Part shown: piece after piece, positions 8,370 through 18,076 of the stretch | How positions within the stretch are numbered: position 1 is the stretch's first letter | Layout of the letters: each line of letters begins with the position of its first letter | Assembly (NCBI GenBank): GCA_943369755.1 | Contig: CALROG020000025.1 | Span: forward strand, 1 to 58,590 | Direction: 5' to 3' | Length of the DNA: 58,590 nucleotides | Source: CALROG01 sp943369755 | GTDB lineage: Bacteria > Pseudomonadota > Gammaproteobacteria > Burkholderiales > Burkholderiaceae_C | Notes under the pieces: generated by a model | Seen by the model: the letters and a program-made list of their open reading frames with translations, nothing else | Told to the model about the DNA's origin: nothing | The model's database searches: none | Program-made: the position numbers and the translations under genes

Positions 8370-10003
8370 TCCGGGTTGCCCTGTAGCGCCTGGATGCGCT
8401 GCACATGGGCCAGCAACGAGCGCTCGGCCACCGGCCACATGCGCGGCGGCACATCGTCGTAGGCCAGTTCCAGCCACTCCTGCAGGGGCGCGTCAGGCCG
8501 GGCCCGCATGGCCGCCATGATCTTGCCTTCGCGCTTGAGGCGGTGCGCCTTGAGCTGGGTGATCGCCTGCCTGGCCGTACCCAGCACGTAGCCGTGGGCC
8601 GGCAGGATGAACTCGATGCCGTGTGTGTCGCAGGCAGCGGCCAGCTTGTCCAGTGACTCAAGGTAGTCGGTCATGTCGCCATCGGGCGGGTCAACCACAG
8701 TGGTGCTGCCATTGAGTACATGGTCGCCCGAGAACAGCAAGCCGTCTTGCAGCAACACCAGGCACAGGTGGTTGGCGGCATGGCCCGGGGTGTGAATAAC
8801 CATCAAAGTGTGCTCTAGCCCGCCCCCGATAAGCGTGAGCCGCTCCTCATTTTGTAGCAAACGATCAGGCGTGAACTGGCTGGCGGCGCGCGCCGTGGCG
8901 GCTGATGGCAGGCCCAGCACGGGTGGCTTGGCCGCGCACAGCGCTTGCAGGGGCCGCGCACCGGGAGAATGGTCCGGGTGGGAATGGGTGCACACGATGT
9001 AGCGAATGTCGCCCCCGGCGGCGCGCCACAGCCGCTGCAGGTGGTCGGGGTCGGCCGGACCGGGGTCAATGGCGATATAGCCGGTATTCGGGTCACCCAC
9101 CAGGTAGCTGTTGGTGCCCGGGCCGGTCATTGCGCCGGGGTTGGGTGCGGTCAGGCGCTGCAGGTTCTTCAGCAGCGCCACGGGCTGGTCGGTGCGCCAG
9201 TCCAGGTGGTGCAGGATCTGACCGTCGGGGCAGACCAGGGCCAGCTCGCCATAGGGCGGGTCGTGTTCCATGTAGCGCGCCTCGTGGCCCGCCAGCCAGC
9301 CCGCGCGCGGGCAACTGGTCCATAGCGGTTGTTCGCCGGCGCAGGCGGCCAGCACGGCATTGACCGTGGCGAAACTGCGCAACCGCTGCAGCGTTCGGAT
9401 GGTCGGAAAGATGATGAAGAACTGCCCGGCTTCGTGGCGCGCAAGGGCGTCAGCCGGGCGCACCCATACTGGCTCAAACTGCTCGGCCTCGTCGGCCACG
9501 GGCTCCTGGCCCTCGGGCATGCGAGCGACGAGGAACGGCACGTCAAAGCGCCGGGGCAGGTCGCGGTCAGTCGTCCAGTGGGCCAACACAAACACGCTAT
9601 CGGCCGCCAAAGTCAGGCCGCGCGCCTGGCACTGGGCGGCAAACGGGGCTTTACGGTCAACAGCGGCAATGTCGGCGGCATTGGCAACGCGGCCATCGGC
9701 GTGGCGCGCCAGCAGCACCCCCAGCTCTTCAAAGCTTTCGCGAATCGCGGCAATCGCCTGTGTCAGGTGCAAGTCGCTCTGGCCGGGTCGACGCGCGGCG
9801 AGCGGGTGCGCCGCTGCGTCGGCAGCGTCCACACCGCCGCCGGGGAACACGTACGCCCCCGGGGCGAAACTGGCGGTCATGGAGCGGCGGGTCATGAGCA
9901 CTTGCACGCCATCCGCGCCGTCGCGCAGCAACAGCACCGTGGCTGCGGGGCGGGTAGGCGCGGGTTCACGCTGAGCGTGCAACAGCTGGGAGGGTCGGGT
10001 CAT
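8366..10003 (-). CDS. Nudix hydrolase-like / metallo-beta-lactamase fold fusion hydrolase
   Basis: A 545-residue two-domain protein. The N-terminal third has the Nudix pattern: PGGGVD, then after an insert RESFEELGVLLA, the core of the REUXEEXGU box. Residues about 290-500 form a metallo-beta-lactamase domain of the LACTB2/glyoxalase II type: CTHSHPDHSPGA (HxHxDH), IHTPGHA, FSGDHVL and LPAHGYV supply the metal ligands. A winged-helix-like tail follows, as in LACTB2-type RNases. The NTNSYLVG-like entry (GTNSYLVG) to the MBL part is typical. Substrates may be a CoA or nucleotide derivative for Nudix and RNA or a thioester for MBL; neither is shown. ATG at 10003 was chosen, 46 bp from the divergent dapF. 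Confidence 0.8.
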   Translation of the reverse strand: MTRPSQLLHAQREPAPTRPAATVLLLRDGADGVQVLMTRRSMTASFAPGAYVFPGGGVDAADAAAHPLAARRPGQSDLHLTQAIAAIRESFEELGVLLARHADGRVANAADIAAVDRKAPFAAQCQARGLTLAADSVFVLAHWTTDRDLPRRFDVPFLVARMPEGQEPVADEAEQFEPVWVRPADALARHEAGQFFIIFPTIRTLQRLRSFATVNAVLAACAGEQPLWTSCPRAGWLAGHEARYMEHDPPYGELALVCPDGQILHHLDWRTDQPVALLKNLQRLTAPNPGAMTGPGTNSYLVGDPNTGYIAIDPGPADPDHLQRLWRAAGGDIRYIVCTHSHPDHSPGARPLQALCAAKPPVLGLPSAATARAASQFTPDRLLQNEERLTLIGGGLEHTLMVIHTPGHAANHLCLVLLQDGLLFSGDHVLNGSTTVVDPPDGDMTDYLESLDKLAAACDTHGIEFILPAHGYVLGTARQAITQLKAHRLKREGKIMAAMRARPDAPLQEWLELAYDDVPPRMWPVAERSLLAHVQRIQALQGNPE

Positions 10004-10049
10004 GCGCACATTATCGGCAGGGCGCGGCTTGAGCGGATAATCCCGCGTC

Positions 10050-10931
10050 ATGCGAATCCGCTTCACCAAGATGCAGGGCGCGGGCAACGACTTCGTGGTG
10101 CTCGACGAAACCCGTGGCCGTCTGAACCTCACGGCGGCGCAGTACCGGTTTCTGGCCGACCGCCACTTTGGTGTGGGAGCCGACCAAATTCTGTCGGTGC
10201 GGCCGTCGCCCTCACCGGGCATTGATTTTGAATACGTGATTCACAACAGCGACGGCGGCGAGGTCGAGCACTGCGGCAACGGCGCACGCTGCTTTGTGCG
10301 CTATGTGCGCGACCAGGGCCTGACCACCCAGGATGTGGTGCGCGTCAAGACCGTCAACAACACGCTGGTGCTCAGCCTGGGGGCTGACGGGCGGGTGACT
10401 GTGGACATGGGGCCACCCGTGTTCGATCCGGTTGCCATTCCGTTTGACACCAGCGGCATCAACCCACAAGACTCTGGTTCCTGGCATAAATGGCCGCTAG
10501 CCCCCGTCAATGCTGCGCAAGCCACTACCATTTTTGTAGCAGTTCTGTCGATGGGCAACCCGCATGCGGTGCAGGTGGTGCCAGATGTGGACAGCGCGCC
10601 GGTGCTCAGCCAGGGCCCACGGGTCGAGCAACACCCGCGCTTTGCAAACCGGGTTAACGCCGGCTACATGCAGGTGGTGAGCCGCAGCCACATCCGGTTG
10701 CGGGTTTACGAGCGCGGTGCCGGTGAAACCCTGGCCTGCGGCACCGGTGCCTGCGCGGCGGTGGTGGCCGGCATCCGGCTCGGCCTGCTGGATTCACAGG
10801 TCGAGGTGGATACCCGTGGTGGGCGCCTGTCCATCGAATGGAGCGGCGCGCAAGGTGAGGGTTGGGCATCGGTGCGCATGACCGGCCCGGCCGAGCGCGT
10901 GTTTGAAGGTGAAATTGACATACCCGATTGA
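10050..10931 (+). CDS. dapF: Diaminopimelate epimerase
   Basis: A 293-residue cytoplasmic enzyme that interconverts LL- and meso-diaminopimelate, feeding lysine synthesis and the MurE step of peptidoglycan made later in this window. The start MRIRFTKMQGAGNDFVVLD is diagnostic. The two catalytic cysteines are visible in HCGNGARCF and ETLACGTGACA. It is slightly longer than the usual 275-280 residues; the extra stretch GSWHKWPLAPVNAAQATTIF coincides with a copy of the ~50-bp dispersed repeat (10491-10541) just before the conserved MGNPH. It is followed after 7 bp by the DUF484 gene and then xerC, the same order as dapF-yigA-xerC in Escherichia coli. Confidence 0.95.
   Translation: MRIRFTKMQGAGNDFVVLDETRGRLNLTAAQYRFLADRHFGVGADQILSVRPSPSPGIDFEYVIHNSDGGEVEHCGNGARCFVRYVRDQGLTTQDVVRVKTVNNTLVLSLGADGRVTVDMGPPVFDPVAIPFDTSGINPQDSGSWHKWPLAPVNAAQATTIFVAVLSMGNPHAVQVVPDVDSAPVLSQGPRVEQHPRFANRVNAGYMQVVSRSHIRLRVYERGAGETLACGTGACAAVVAGIRLGLLDSQVEVDTRGGRLSIEWSGAQGEGWASVRMTGPAERVFEGEIDIPD
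10491..10541 (-). repeat. Family 1 dispersed repeat, copy in dapF
   Basis: Read on the minus strand it begins GCTACAAAAATGGTAGTGGC, continues with CTTGCGCA, and ends GGGGGCTAGCGGCCA, matching the consensus of the other copies (see 28046 and 39424). It is translated in frame on the opposite strand in a variable part of DapF. Confidence 0.65.
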
Positions 10932-10938
10932 AGGCAAC

Positions 10939-11631
10939 ATGACCCAAACACCCATGAATCCGATTACCGAAGACGACATCGCCAATTACCTGGCCAACAC
11001 GCCGAATTTCTTCGAGCGCCACGCCGAACTGCTTGGGGCGGTGCAGTTGACCAGCCCGCACGGCAACCGTGCCGTGAGCCTGCAAGAGCGCCAGGCTGAG
11101 ATGCTGCGCGAAAAGATCAAGCTGCTTGAGCACCGCATGATGGACATGATCCGCCACGGCACCGAGAACATGGCCATTGCCGACCGGCTGCAACGCTGGG
11201 CGCGCAACCTGTTCATGGTGCAGGCAGCACGCGCACTGCCCGCGACCATTTCGGCCAGTGTCGCCACCCAGTTCATGGTGCCGCAGGTGGCCATCAAGGT
11301 CTGGGCGGTAGACGCGCGCTATGGCAGCGAAGCCTTCGCCGAAGGTGTGAGTGAAGACGCCAGAACCTTTGCCTCGTCGCTGGCCCAGCCTTACTGCGGC
11401 GTCAACGCAGGCTTTGAGGCCGCAACCTGGCTGGAAGATCCCGCCCTGGCCATGTCGATTGCATTGGTGCCGTTGCGCGACAGCACTGCGGGCAATACCA
11501 GCCCGGCATTTGGCATGTTGGTGCTGGCCTCGCCCGACCCGCAGCGCTTTAACAGCAACATGGGCACAGACTTTCTTGAGCGCATCTCTGAACTTGCCAG
11601 CGCCGCGCTGTCGCGGCTGCGGCACGACTAA
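10939..11631 (+). CDS. DUF484 family protein (YigA-like)
   Basis: A 230-residue protein of the DUF484 family. The N-terminus ITEDDIANYLANTPNFFERH and the following SLQERQAEMLREKIKLLEHR (probable coiled coil) are family marks; the C-terminal half is GAF-like. Function is unknown, but it lies between dapF and xerC in many Proteobacteria and the order is kept here. ATG at 10939 was chosen; an in-frame start within dapF would add 12 unlike residues. It is 3 bp from xerC, so the three genes are probably co-transcribed. Confidence 0.85.
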   Translation: MTQTPMNPITEDDIANYLANTPNFFERHAELLGAVQLTSPHGNRAVSLQERQAEMLREKIKLLEHRMMDMIRHGTENMAIADRLQRWARNLFMVQAARALPATISASVATQFMVPQVAIKVWAVDARYGSEAFAEGVSEDARTFASSLAQPYCGVNAGFEAATWLEDPALAMSIALVPLRDSTAGNTSPAFGMLVLASPDPQRFNSNMGTDFLERISELASAALSRLRHD

Positions 11632-11634
11632 AGC

Positions 11635-12582
11635 ATGAGCCCGGACGCCGCACTGGTCGAGAAGTACCTCGAACATGTGCGCGTGGAAAAGCGCCTGGCG
11701 CAGCGCACCGTGGAACTGTATGCGCTTGATTTGCAAAAACTGGCTGACAACGCGGCCCAGGCTGGCGTGCTGCTGCCTCAGGTGCAAAACGCCCACATAC
11801 GCCGCTGGGTCGCGCAAATGCATGGCGGCGGGCGCAGCGGGCGCGGCATTGCGCTGATTCTTTCGGGCTGGCGCGGTTTTTATTCCTGGCTGGGACGTCT
11901 TGGTCTGGTTGCCAGCAACCCGGTGCAAGACGTGCGCGCCCCCAAGGCCCCCAAGCCGCTGCCCAAGGCGCTCGCGGTAGACGACGCCATGCAACTGGCC
12001 GGGTACCACAACGATCGAGCCGACCCCTGGCTCGAAGCCCGCGACGCTGCCATGGTGGAGCTGCTGTATGGCTGCGGCCTGCGGGTGGGTGAACTGGTAG
12101 GGCTGGACGCCCGCGCCAGTACGGCGGCACGCGGCTGGGTTGACCTTGTGGCCGGTGAAGCCCATGTGCTGGGCAAGGGCAGCAAACGCCGCAGCGTGCC
12201 GGTGGGCAGCAAGGCAGTTGCCGCGCTACAGCACTGGCTGGCGCTGCGCGACACCGTTGCGTTACTGCACCAGGGCCAGCCGCAGGCTGCACTGTTCACC
12301 GGGCTTCATGGCACCCGGCTGACAGCGCAAGCAGTCTGGCAGCGCCTGAAGCGGCGCAGCCTGCTCAGCGGGCTGGCCACACCGGTGCACCCGCACATGC
12401 TGCGCCATTCGTTTGCCAGCCACCTGCTGCAGTCCAGCAGCGATTTGCGGGCCGTACAAGAACTGCTGGGCCACGCCAACATCACCACCACGCAGGTCTA
12501 CACCCGGCTGGACTTCCAGCACCTTGCCAAGGCCTACGACGCCGCGCACCCGCGCGCCCACCGCGACAAAGCCAAGCCCTGA
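11635..12582 (+). CDS. xerC: Tyrosine recombinase XerC
   Basis: A 315-residue site-specific recombinase that with XerD resolves chromosome dimers at dif. The N-terminal SAM-like DNA-binding domain (residues 1-105, RVEKRLAQRTVELYALDL) is followed by the catalytic domain. All expected active-site residues are visible: Arg in GCGLRVGELVGL, Lys in GKGSKRRSVPV, His and Arg in HPHMLRHSFASHLL, His in LLGHANITTTQ, and the nucleophilic Tyr in VYTRL. Length is normal. It ends one base before the stop codon of the convergent 7TM-DISM gene. Position in dapF-DUF484-xerC supports XerC rather than XerD or an integrase. Confidence 0.93.
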   Translation: MSPDAALVEKYLEHVRVEKRLAQRTVELYALDLQKLADNAAQAGVLLPQVQNAHIRRWVAQMHGGGRSGRGIALILSGWRGFYSWLGRLGLVASNPVQDVRAPKAPKPLPKALAVDDAMQLAGYHNDRADPWLEARDAAMVELLYGCGLRVGELVGLDARASTAARGWVDLVAGEAHVLGKGSKRRSVPVGSKAVAALQHWLALRDTVALLHQGQPQAALFTGLHGTRLTAQAVWQRLKRRSLLSGLATPVHPHMLRHSFASHLLQSSSDLRAVQELLGHANITTTQVYTRLDFQHLAKAYDAAHPRAHRDKAKP

Positions 12583-14292
12583 TCATTCGCGCAGCAGGAA
12601 CACTGCGCGTTTGCTGTCGGGCGGCACGGCCGCCAGCACCGCACCGAGCTGTTCGATAACGACCTTCGCATCGTCTGCGTCCAGCGGCACCAGTGCCTGG
12701 GCCACCCGTAACTGCGCTACCCAGTCGATCGGTTTGTTCTTGAACGGCATCAGGCCGCGCGCCACCACGCGCGGGGCGCACTGGGCGGCTTCTTCCGGAG
12801 TCAGCGGGCCTTCCACCAGCATGCCGAAGCGACGCTCCGACAAGCGGGCCACGCTGTCGATTTCGCGGGCGGCGGTCATCAGCCGCCCCGCCACCCGCAG
12901 CGGCAGCTCTTCGGCCGAGCCACGGCCAAACTCGCGGGCAACGGCATCCACGTTAACCACGTCAATCACCAGCACCACGCTTTGATGCTTGAGCCGCTGC
13001 GAGCGCGCAATCATCTGGATCATGCGTTCCGCGAACACCTGGCCGTTGATCAAACCGGTGGCCGGGTCAACCCGGTCCAGCCCCTGGATGCGACGGTTGT
13101 GTTCGCGCCGCTGCTGGCTGCGCAGCATCAAAATTACCAGCAGCACCGGCAGCTCGAACGCTACGGCGATTTGCATGCCGTACTGCGTCAGGAAGCTGAT
13201 CGGGATCTGTCCTGTCAGGCGCGCCAGCGGGAACAGGGAGGCGACGATCACCGGCAGCGAACCCAGCAGCAGCCACAGGCCAAAGCGGTCGCCGCGCCGC
13301 CATGCCCATAGCAAGAACAACAGCCCCATCAGCATGGACGCCACGATGTACGGGACCATGATTTGCATACGCAAGGTGTTGGGCAGCAGCATCACGGCCA
13401 GGCTGGCGACCACGCTCAAGGCCGCCATGGCCAGCACGGCGCGGTTGAGCCCGCGCGAACGCTCGGCCAGTGACACCACGGTCGAAGCGAACCACAGCAA
13501 GGCCGCCACGGTAAGGATTGACAGTACCAGTGGAGAGACATCGTTCCACCAGGGCAGGCCGGGCCACAAATGCAGGCCCGCAATGCCGGTCAGGCAGGCT
13601 TGCGTCAGTGCCATCAAGGCCACAGCGAGGGCATACAGGGCGTAGCTGGTGTCGCGCAGCGATACCGCGCTGAGGATAGACAGCGTCACGGCCAACCCGG
13701 CCAGCCCGAAGTAAATGCCCAGAATCAGCGACACCCGCTGTTCGCTGCGATAAAGATAGCTTTCGCTCACAAACATCAGGGGGGCGCTGAAGCTGTGCGG
13801 GTTTTCGATGCGCAACAGATAGCGCCGCGGTTCCTCGGCTGACACCACGATCGGCAGTAACGGGTGGCGGTGCGGCACCGGCCAGTCGGCCACCGCCACG
13901 GAATCTCCGGCGCGCTGTTCGTTCCAGCGCCCGGCGCTGTCCTGGGTGTACAGCGATGCCCGATCGACCGAGGCGTAAGGAACTTCCAGGTACCAGCGCT
14001 CGGTGTCGGGGGCCGGTGGCACCGTGATGCGAAACCACAGCACCTGCCCGGTGTGCAACGGGTAGACCGCATTGGTGCGGGTGGGTTGCCAGCGGTCTTC
14101 GGCCTGGCCTGCCACTTGCTCGGGCGTGGCCTGGCCGGTGGCGTCGGTCCAGCTATCGCCCCAGTCGGCCAGCGCCACTGGCTGGCGCGCCGTGTCCAGC
14201 TCCAGCACCGTACGGCTCGCCACCAGGCCCGAACTCAATGTCACAAGCAGGACGGCCAGCCCCAGCCGCAACCTGCGCGCCCAACACCTCAT
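12583..14292 (-). CDS. 7TM-DISM receptor with degenerate GGDEF domain
   Basis: A 569-residue sensor-like membrane protein. A signal segment (about residues 8-25) precedes a periplasmic 7TMR-DISMED2-type beta domain (about 40-185, including LWFRITVPPAPDTERWYLEV), then seven hydrophobic helices (about 190-390), a short charged linker, and a C-terminal GGDEF-type domain starting at DPATGLINGQVFAERM. The active-site loop, normally RxGGDEF, reads RLSERRFGMLV, and the preceding substrate-binding region is also altered, so diguanylate cyclase activity is not expected. A good ribosome site (GAGGAG) lies 7 nt before the ATG. It may act as a non-catalytic receptor for ligand or c-di-GMP; nothing nearby defines the signal. 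Confidence 0.75.
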   Translation of the reverse strand: MRCWARRLRLGLAVLLVTLSSGLVASRTVLELDTARQPVALADWGDSWTDATGQATPEQVAGQAEDRWQPTRTNAVYPLHTGQVLWFRITVPPAPDTERWYLEVPYASVDRASLYTQDSAGRWNEQRAGDSVAVADWPVPHRHPLLPIVVSAEEPRRYLLRIENPHSFSAPLMFVSESYLYRSEQRVSLILGIYFGLAGLAVTLSILSAVSLRDTSYALYALAVALMALTQACLTGIAGLHLWPGLPWWNDVSPLVLSILTVAALLWFASTVVSLAERSRGLNRAVLAMAALSVVASLAVMLLPNTLRMQIMVPYIVASMLMGLLFLLWAWRRGDRFGLWLLLGSLPVIVASLFPLARLTGQIPISFLTQYGMQIAVAFELPVLLVILMLRSQQRREHNRRIQGLDRVDPATGLINGQVFAERMIQMIARSQRLKHQSVVLVIDVVNVDAVAREFGRGSAEELPLRVAGRLMTAAREIDSVARLSERRFGMLVEGPLTPEEAAQCAPRVVARGLMPFKNKPIDWVAQLRVAQALVPLDADDAKVVIEQLGAVLAAVPPDSKRAVFLLRE

Positions 14293-14371
14293 ATTTGCTT
14301 CTCCTCACGACCGGCTATTGTGCGCGTGGTCGGTACCGACCCGCTGCGGCGCAGCCCCGACAATACGCGTC

Positions 14372-15556
<1,185 letters not shown>

Positions 15557-15622
15557 GGCCAGCCCGGCGGGGGCTTGATTTCGCCGCTAAACTGCCCACC
15601 TCTTCGGTCCCGAGATTTGCCC

Positions 15623-16699
15623 ATGTCCCTGATCCCTGCCACCATCCTGACCGGCTTTCTCGGCTCGGGCAAAACCACCCTGCTCAAGCGCGTGCTGAGC
15701 GAAGCCCATGGCCAGAAGATCGCCGTGATCGAGAACGAGTTTGGCGAAGAAAACATCGACAGCGACATTCTGGTGACCGACAGCAAGGAGCAGATCATCC
15801 AGATGAGCAACGGCTGCATCTGCTGCACCATCCGCGAAGACTTGCGCGCCACGCTGCAAGACCTGGCCCAGAAAAAGCGCAAGGGCGAACTCGACTTTGA
15901 CCGTGTGGTGATCGAAACCACCGGCCTGGCCGACCCCGGCCCGGTGGCTCAAACCTTCTTCATGGACGACGAAATCGCCGAAAGCTACCTGCTGGACTCG
16001 ATCCTGACGCTGGTGGATGCCAAGCACGCTGCCCAGCAGCTCAATGACCGGCAGGAGGCGCGTCGCCAGGTTGGCTTTGCCGACCAGATTTTCATCAGCA
16101 AGACCGACCTGGTGGACAAGGATCAGACCGACGCGCTGATGCACCGCCTCAAGCACATGAACCCCCGCGCGCCACAGCAGGCGGTGCATTTCGGTCAAGT
16201 GGCGATCAAAGACGTGTTTGACCTGCGCGGCTTTAACCTCAACGCCAAGTTGGACATCGACCCGGATTTTCTCAAGGAAGACGATCACGGCCACGCCGGC
16301 CACGACCACGGGCATGACCACGGCCACGACCATGCACCGGGCGAGCACTGCGACCACCCTTCACATGCACAAGAGGCCCACGGCCACCATCACCACCACG
16401 ACGACGACGTGAAAAGCTTCGTTTTTCGGTCCGAGCGGGCTTTTGACGCTGCCAAGCTGGAAGATTTTCTGGGCGCGATCGTCAATATCTATGGCCCGCG
16501 CATGCTGCGCTACAAGGGCGTGCTGAACATGAATGGCACAGAACGCAAGGTGATCTTTCAGGGGGTGCATCAACTCATGGGCAGCGACCTGGGGCCGCCC
16601 TGGGCAGTGGGTGAAGCACGCACCAGCAAGATGGTGTTCATTGGTATTGACCTGCCCAAAGACATTTTTTTGCAGGGGCTGGAGCAGAGCCTTATTTGA
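15623..16699 (+). CDS. COG0523 (CobW/P47K) GTPase, probable zinc metallochaperone
   Basis: A 358-residue G3E-family GTPase. Walker A is GFLGSGKTTLLKR near residues 11-23; the metal-binding NGCICC sits near residues 63-68; VIETTGLADPGPV and SKTDLVDKD are the G2/G3-like and guanine-recognition motifs. A histidine/aspartate-rich stretch (about residues 221-263, with HGHDHGHDHAP and HHHHHDDD) precedes the CobW C-terminal domain. This layout fits zinc-handling members such as YjiA/ZigA rather than cobalamin CobW. It is upstream of a dksA lacking most zinc cysteines, a known COG0523 partnership under zinc limitation. I saw no clear Zur operator in the 66 bp upstream. ATG at 15623 chosen by Walker A distance. 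Confidence 0.85.
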   Translation: MSLIPATILTGFLGSGKTTLLKRVLSEAHGQKIAVIENEFGEENIDSDILVTDSKEQIIQMSNGCICCTIREDLRATLQDLAQKKRKGELDFDRVVIETTGLADPGPVAQTFFMDDEIAESYLLDSILTLVDAKHAAQQLNDRQEARRQVGFADQIFISKTDLVDKDQTDALMHRLKHMNPRAPQQAVHFGQVAIKDVFDLRGFNLNAKLDIDPDFLKEDDHGHAGHDHGHDHGHDHAPGEHCDHPSHAQEAHGHHHHHDDDVKSFVFRSERAFDAAKLEDFLGAIVNIYGPRMLRYKGVLNMNGTERKVIFQGVHQLMGSDLGPPWAVGEARTSKMVFIGIDLPKDIFLQGLEQSLI

Positions 16700-16988
16700 G
16701 TTAGGCTTGGGGCCTTTTGCGAGCCCCCGTTCCAGGGGCAGGGGTTCGCGGCTTGATCCGGGGTCTTGGTGGGAGAGCCAGATGATTGTCTCGATTCTGC
16801 AACTGATGGGCTTTGCTGTTGGCAAGCCGGTGCCGGAAGGTGCCGGTGAAAACCCGCGCACGAGGCGCGCCGTGGCCAACAATCAGGGTATAACTCGCTC
16901 TCATGAAGGCCCCACCGAGTCAAAAAAGAGCAGGTCTGCGGGCCGCAGCGAGGCACCTGAAGCCGCCGCTTCCGCAAGGAGACAAGAC
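16700..16988 (+). other. 289-bp leader between the COG0523 gene and dksA
   Basis: No convincing gene. It holds a -10-like TATAAC at 16889-16894 without a clear -35, and a GC-rich inverted repeat around 16722-16742 lacking a T-run. At its end AAGGAG (16976-16981) lies 7 nt before the GTG start of dksA. A frame that stays open from 16611 through this stretch has no better start. Confidence 0.5.
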
Positions 16989-18029
16989 GTGAAAGCCCCA
17001 GCCAAAAAAACCAAGACCGTAGCCAAAACCCACAAGCCCACTGCCAAGACCAAGCCGGCAGCCAAGCCTGTGGCTCAACCTGCGGTGAAGAAAGCGGCAG
17101 CCAAGCCGGCCAAACCCGCGACCAAACCTGTTGCCAAGGCCAAGCCTGTGACCAAGGCCAAACCTGGTGCCAAGGCCAAACCAGTGACCAAGGCCGCGGC
17201 GGCAGTCAAATCGAAGCCGGCCACCAAGCCGGTCAGCAAAACCAAACCGGCGACGAAACCCGTTGCCAAGAAAGCGGTGGCCAAGCCGGTCACCAAAGCC
17301 AAGCCAGTGACATCTCTCGCCACCAAAGCTGTTCCCGCCGCCGCCAAAAAGGCGCAGCCAGCGCCCAAACCTGCCGTCAAGTCCGCGCCGCCCGTGGCAC
17401 CGACGCCCGTTGCCCTCACCCCGGTGCCGCCCAGAGCGCCCAAGCCGTCTTCACGGCTGGCCCAGATCACGGTGCCGTCGATGGCCCAGTCGGTCGCGTC
17501 TACTGCGGCCAAGTCCAGTTACAACAAAACCATGTCTCCACCGGTTCCGGTTCTCCCGCCGCCCCTGGCTGTAAAAAAAGACCCCAAGCTCGCCAACAAC
17601 TGGAAGACCAAGACGGTCGATCAGCTGTCAGACGCCGAGGTCTTGGCAATGCCCGACACCGAGTACATGAACGACAAGCAGATGGCGTTCTTCCGGCTGA
17701 AGTTGTCCCAGCTCAAGCAGGAAATCCTGAACAGCGCTGGCGAAACCACCGAACACCTGCGCGAAGACACGGTTGTGGTGCCCGACCCGGCCGACCGCGC
17801 CACCATTGAAGAAGAGCACGCGCTCGAATTGCGCACCCGTGACCGCGAGCGCAAGCTGCTCAAGAAGATCGAGCAGTCGATCCAGCGCATTGACGCCGGT
17901 GACTATGGTTACTGCGACGAAACTGGCGAGCCGATTGGCGTCGGCCGCCTGATGGCCCGGCCAACCGCCACGCTGTCACTGGAAGCGCAGCAGCGCCGCG
18001 AGCTCAAGCAGAAGATGTTCGGGGACTGA
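16989..18029 (+). CDS. dksA: DksA, single-Cys type, with a long Lys/Ala/Pro-rich N-terminal tail
   Basis: RNA polymerase secondary-channel regulator that works with ppGpp. The conserved core is the last ~145 residues: MNDKQMAFFRLKLSQLKQEI and the coiled coil, VVPDPADRATIEEEHALELR with the functional acidic tip, and DYGYCDETGEPIGVGRL followed by MARPTATLSLEAQQRRELKQ. Of the four zinc cysteines of classical DksA only the first (YGYC) remains. The first ~180 residues are a histone-H1-like tail of repeating KPVTKAKP-type units. GTG at 16989 was chosen because AAGGAG lies 7 nt upstream. The core matches betaproteobacterial DksA as I know it; the tail length is unusual. The STAS gene follows after 47 bp. 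Confidence 0.88.
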   Translation: MKAPAKKTKTVAKTHKPTAKTKPAAKPVAQPAVKKAAAKPAKPATKPVAKAKPVTKAKPGAKAKPVTKAAAAVKSKPATKPVSKTKPATKPVAKKAVAKPVTKAKPVTSLATKAVPAAAKKAQPAPKPAVKSAPPVAPTPVALTPVPPRAPKPSSRLAQITVPSMAQSVASTAAKSSYNKTMSPPVPVLPPPLAVKKDPKLANNWKTKTVDQLSDAEVLAMPDTEYMNDKQMAFFRLKLSQLKQEILNSAGETTEHLREDTVVVPDPADRATIEEEHALELRTRDRERKLLKKIEQSIQRIDAGDYGYCDETGEPIGVGRLMARPTATLSLEAQQRRELKQKMFGD

Positions 18030-18076
18030 GCCGGTTCCTGCTTCCGCGACGCAACGCTACTACCTCAAGCCCTGCC

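Noticed and set aside
10654..12165. A 503-codon minus-strand frame over dapF, DUF484 and xerC
   Set aside because: It crosses three well-supported genes on the other strand and shows no domain of its own.
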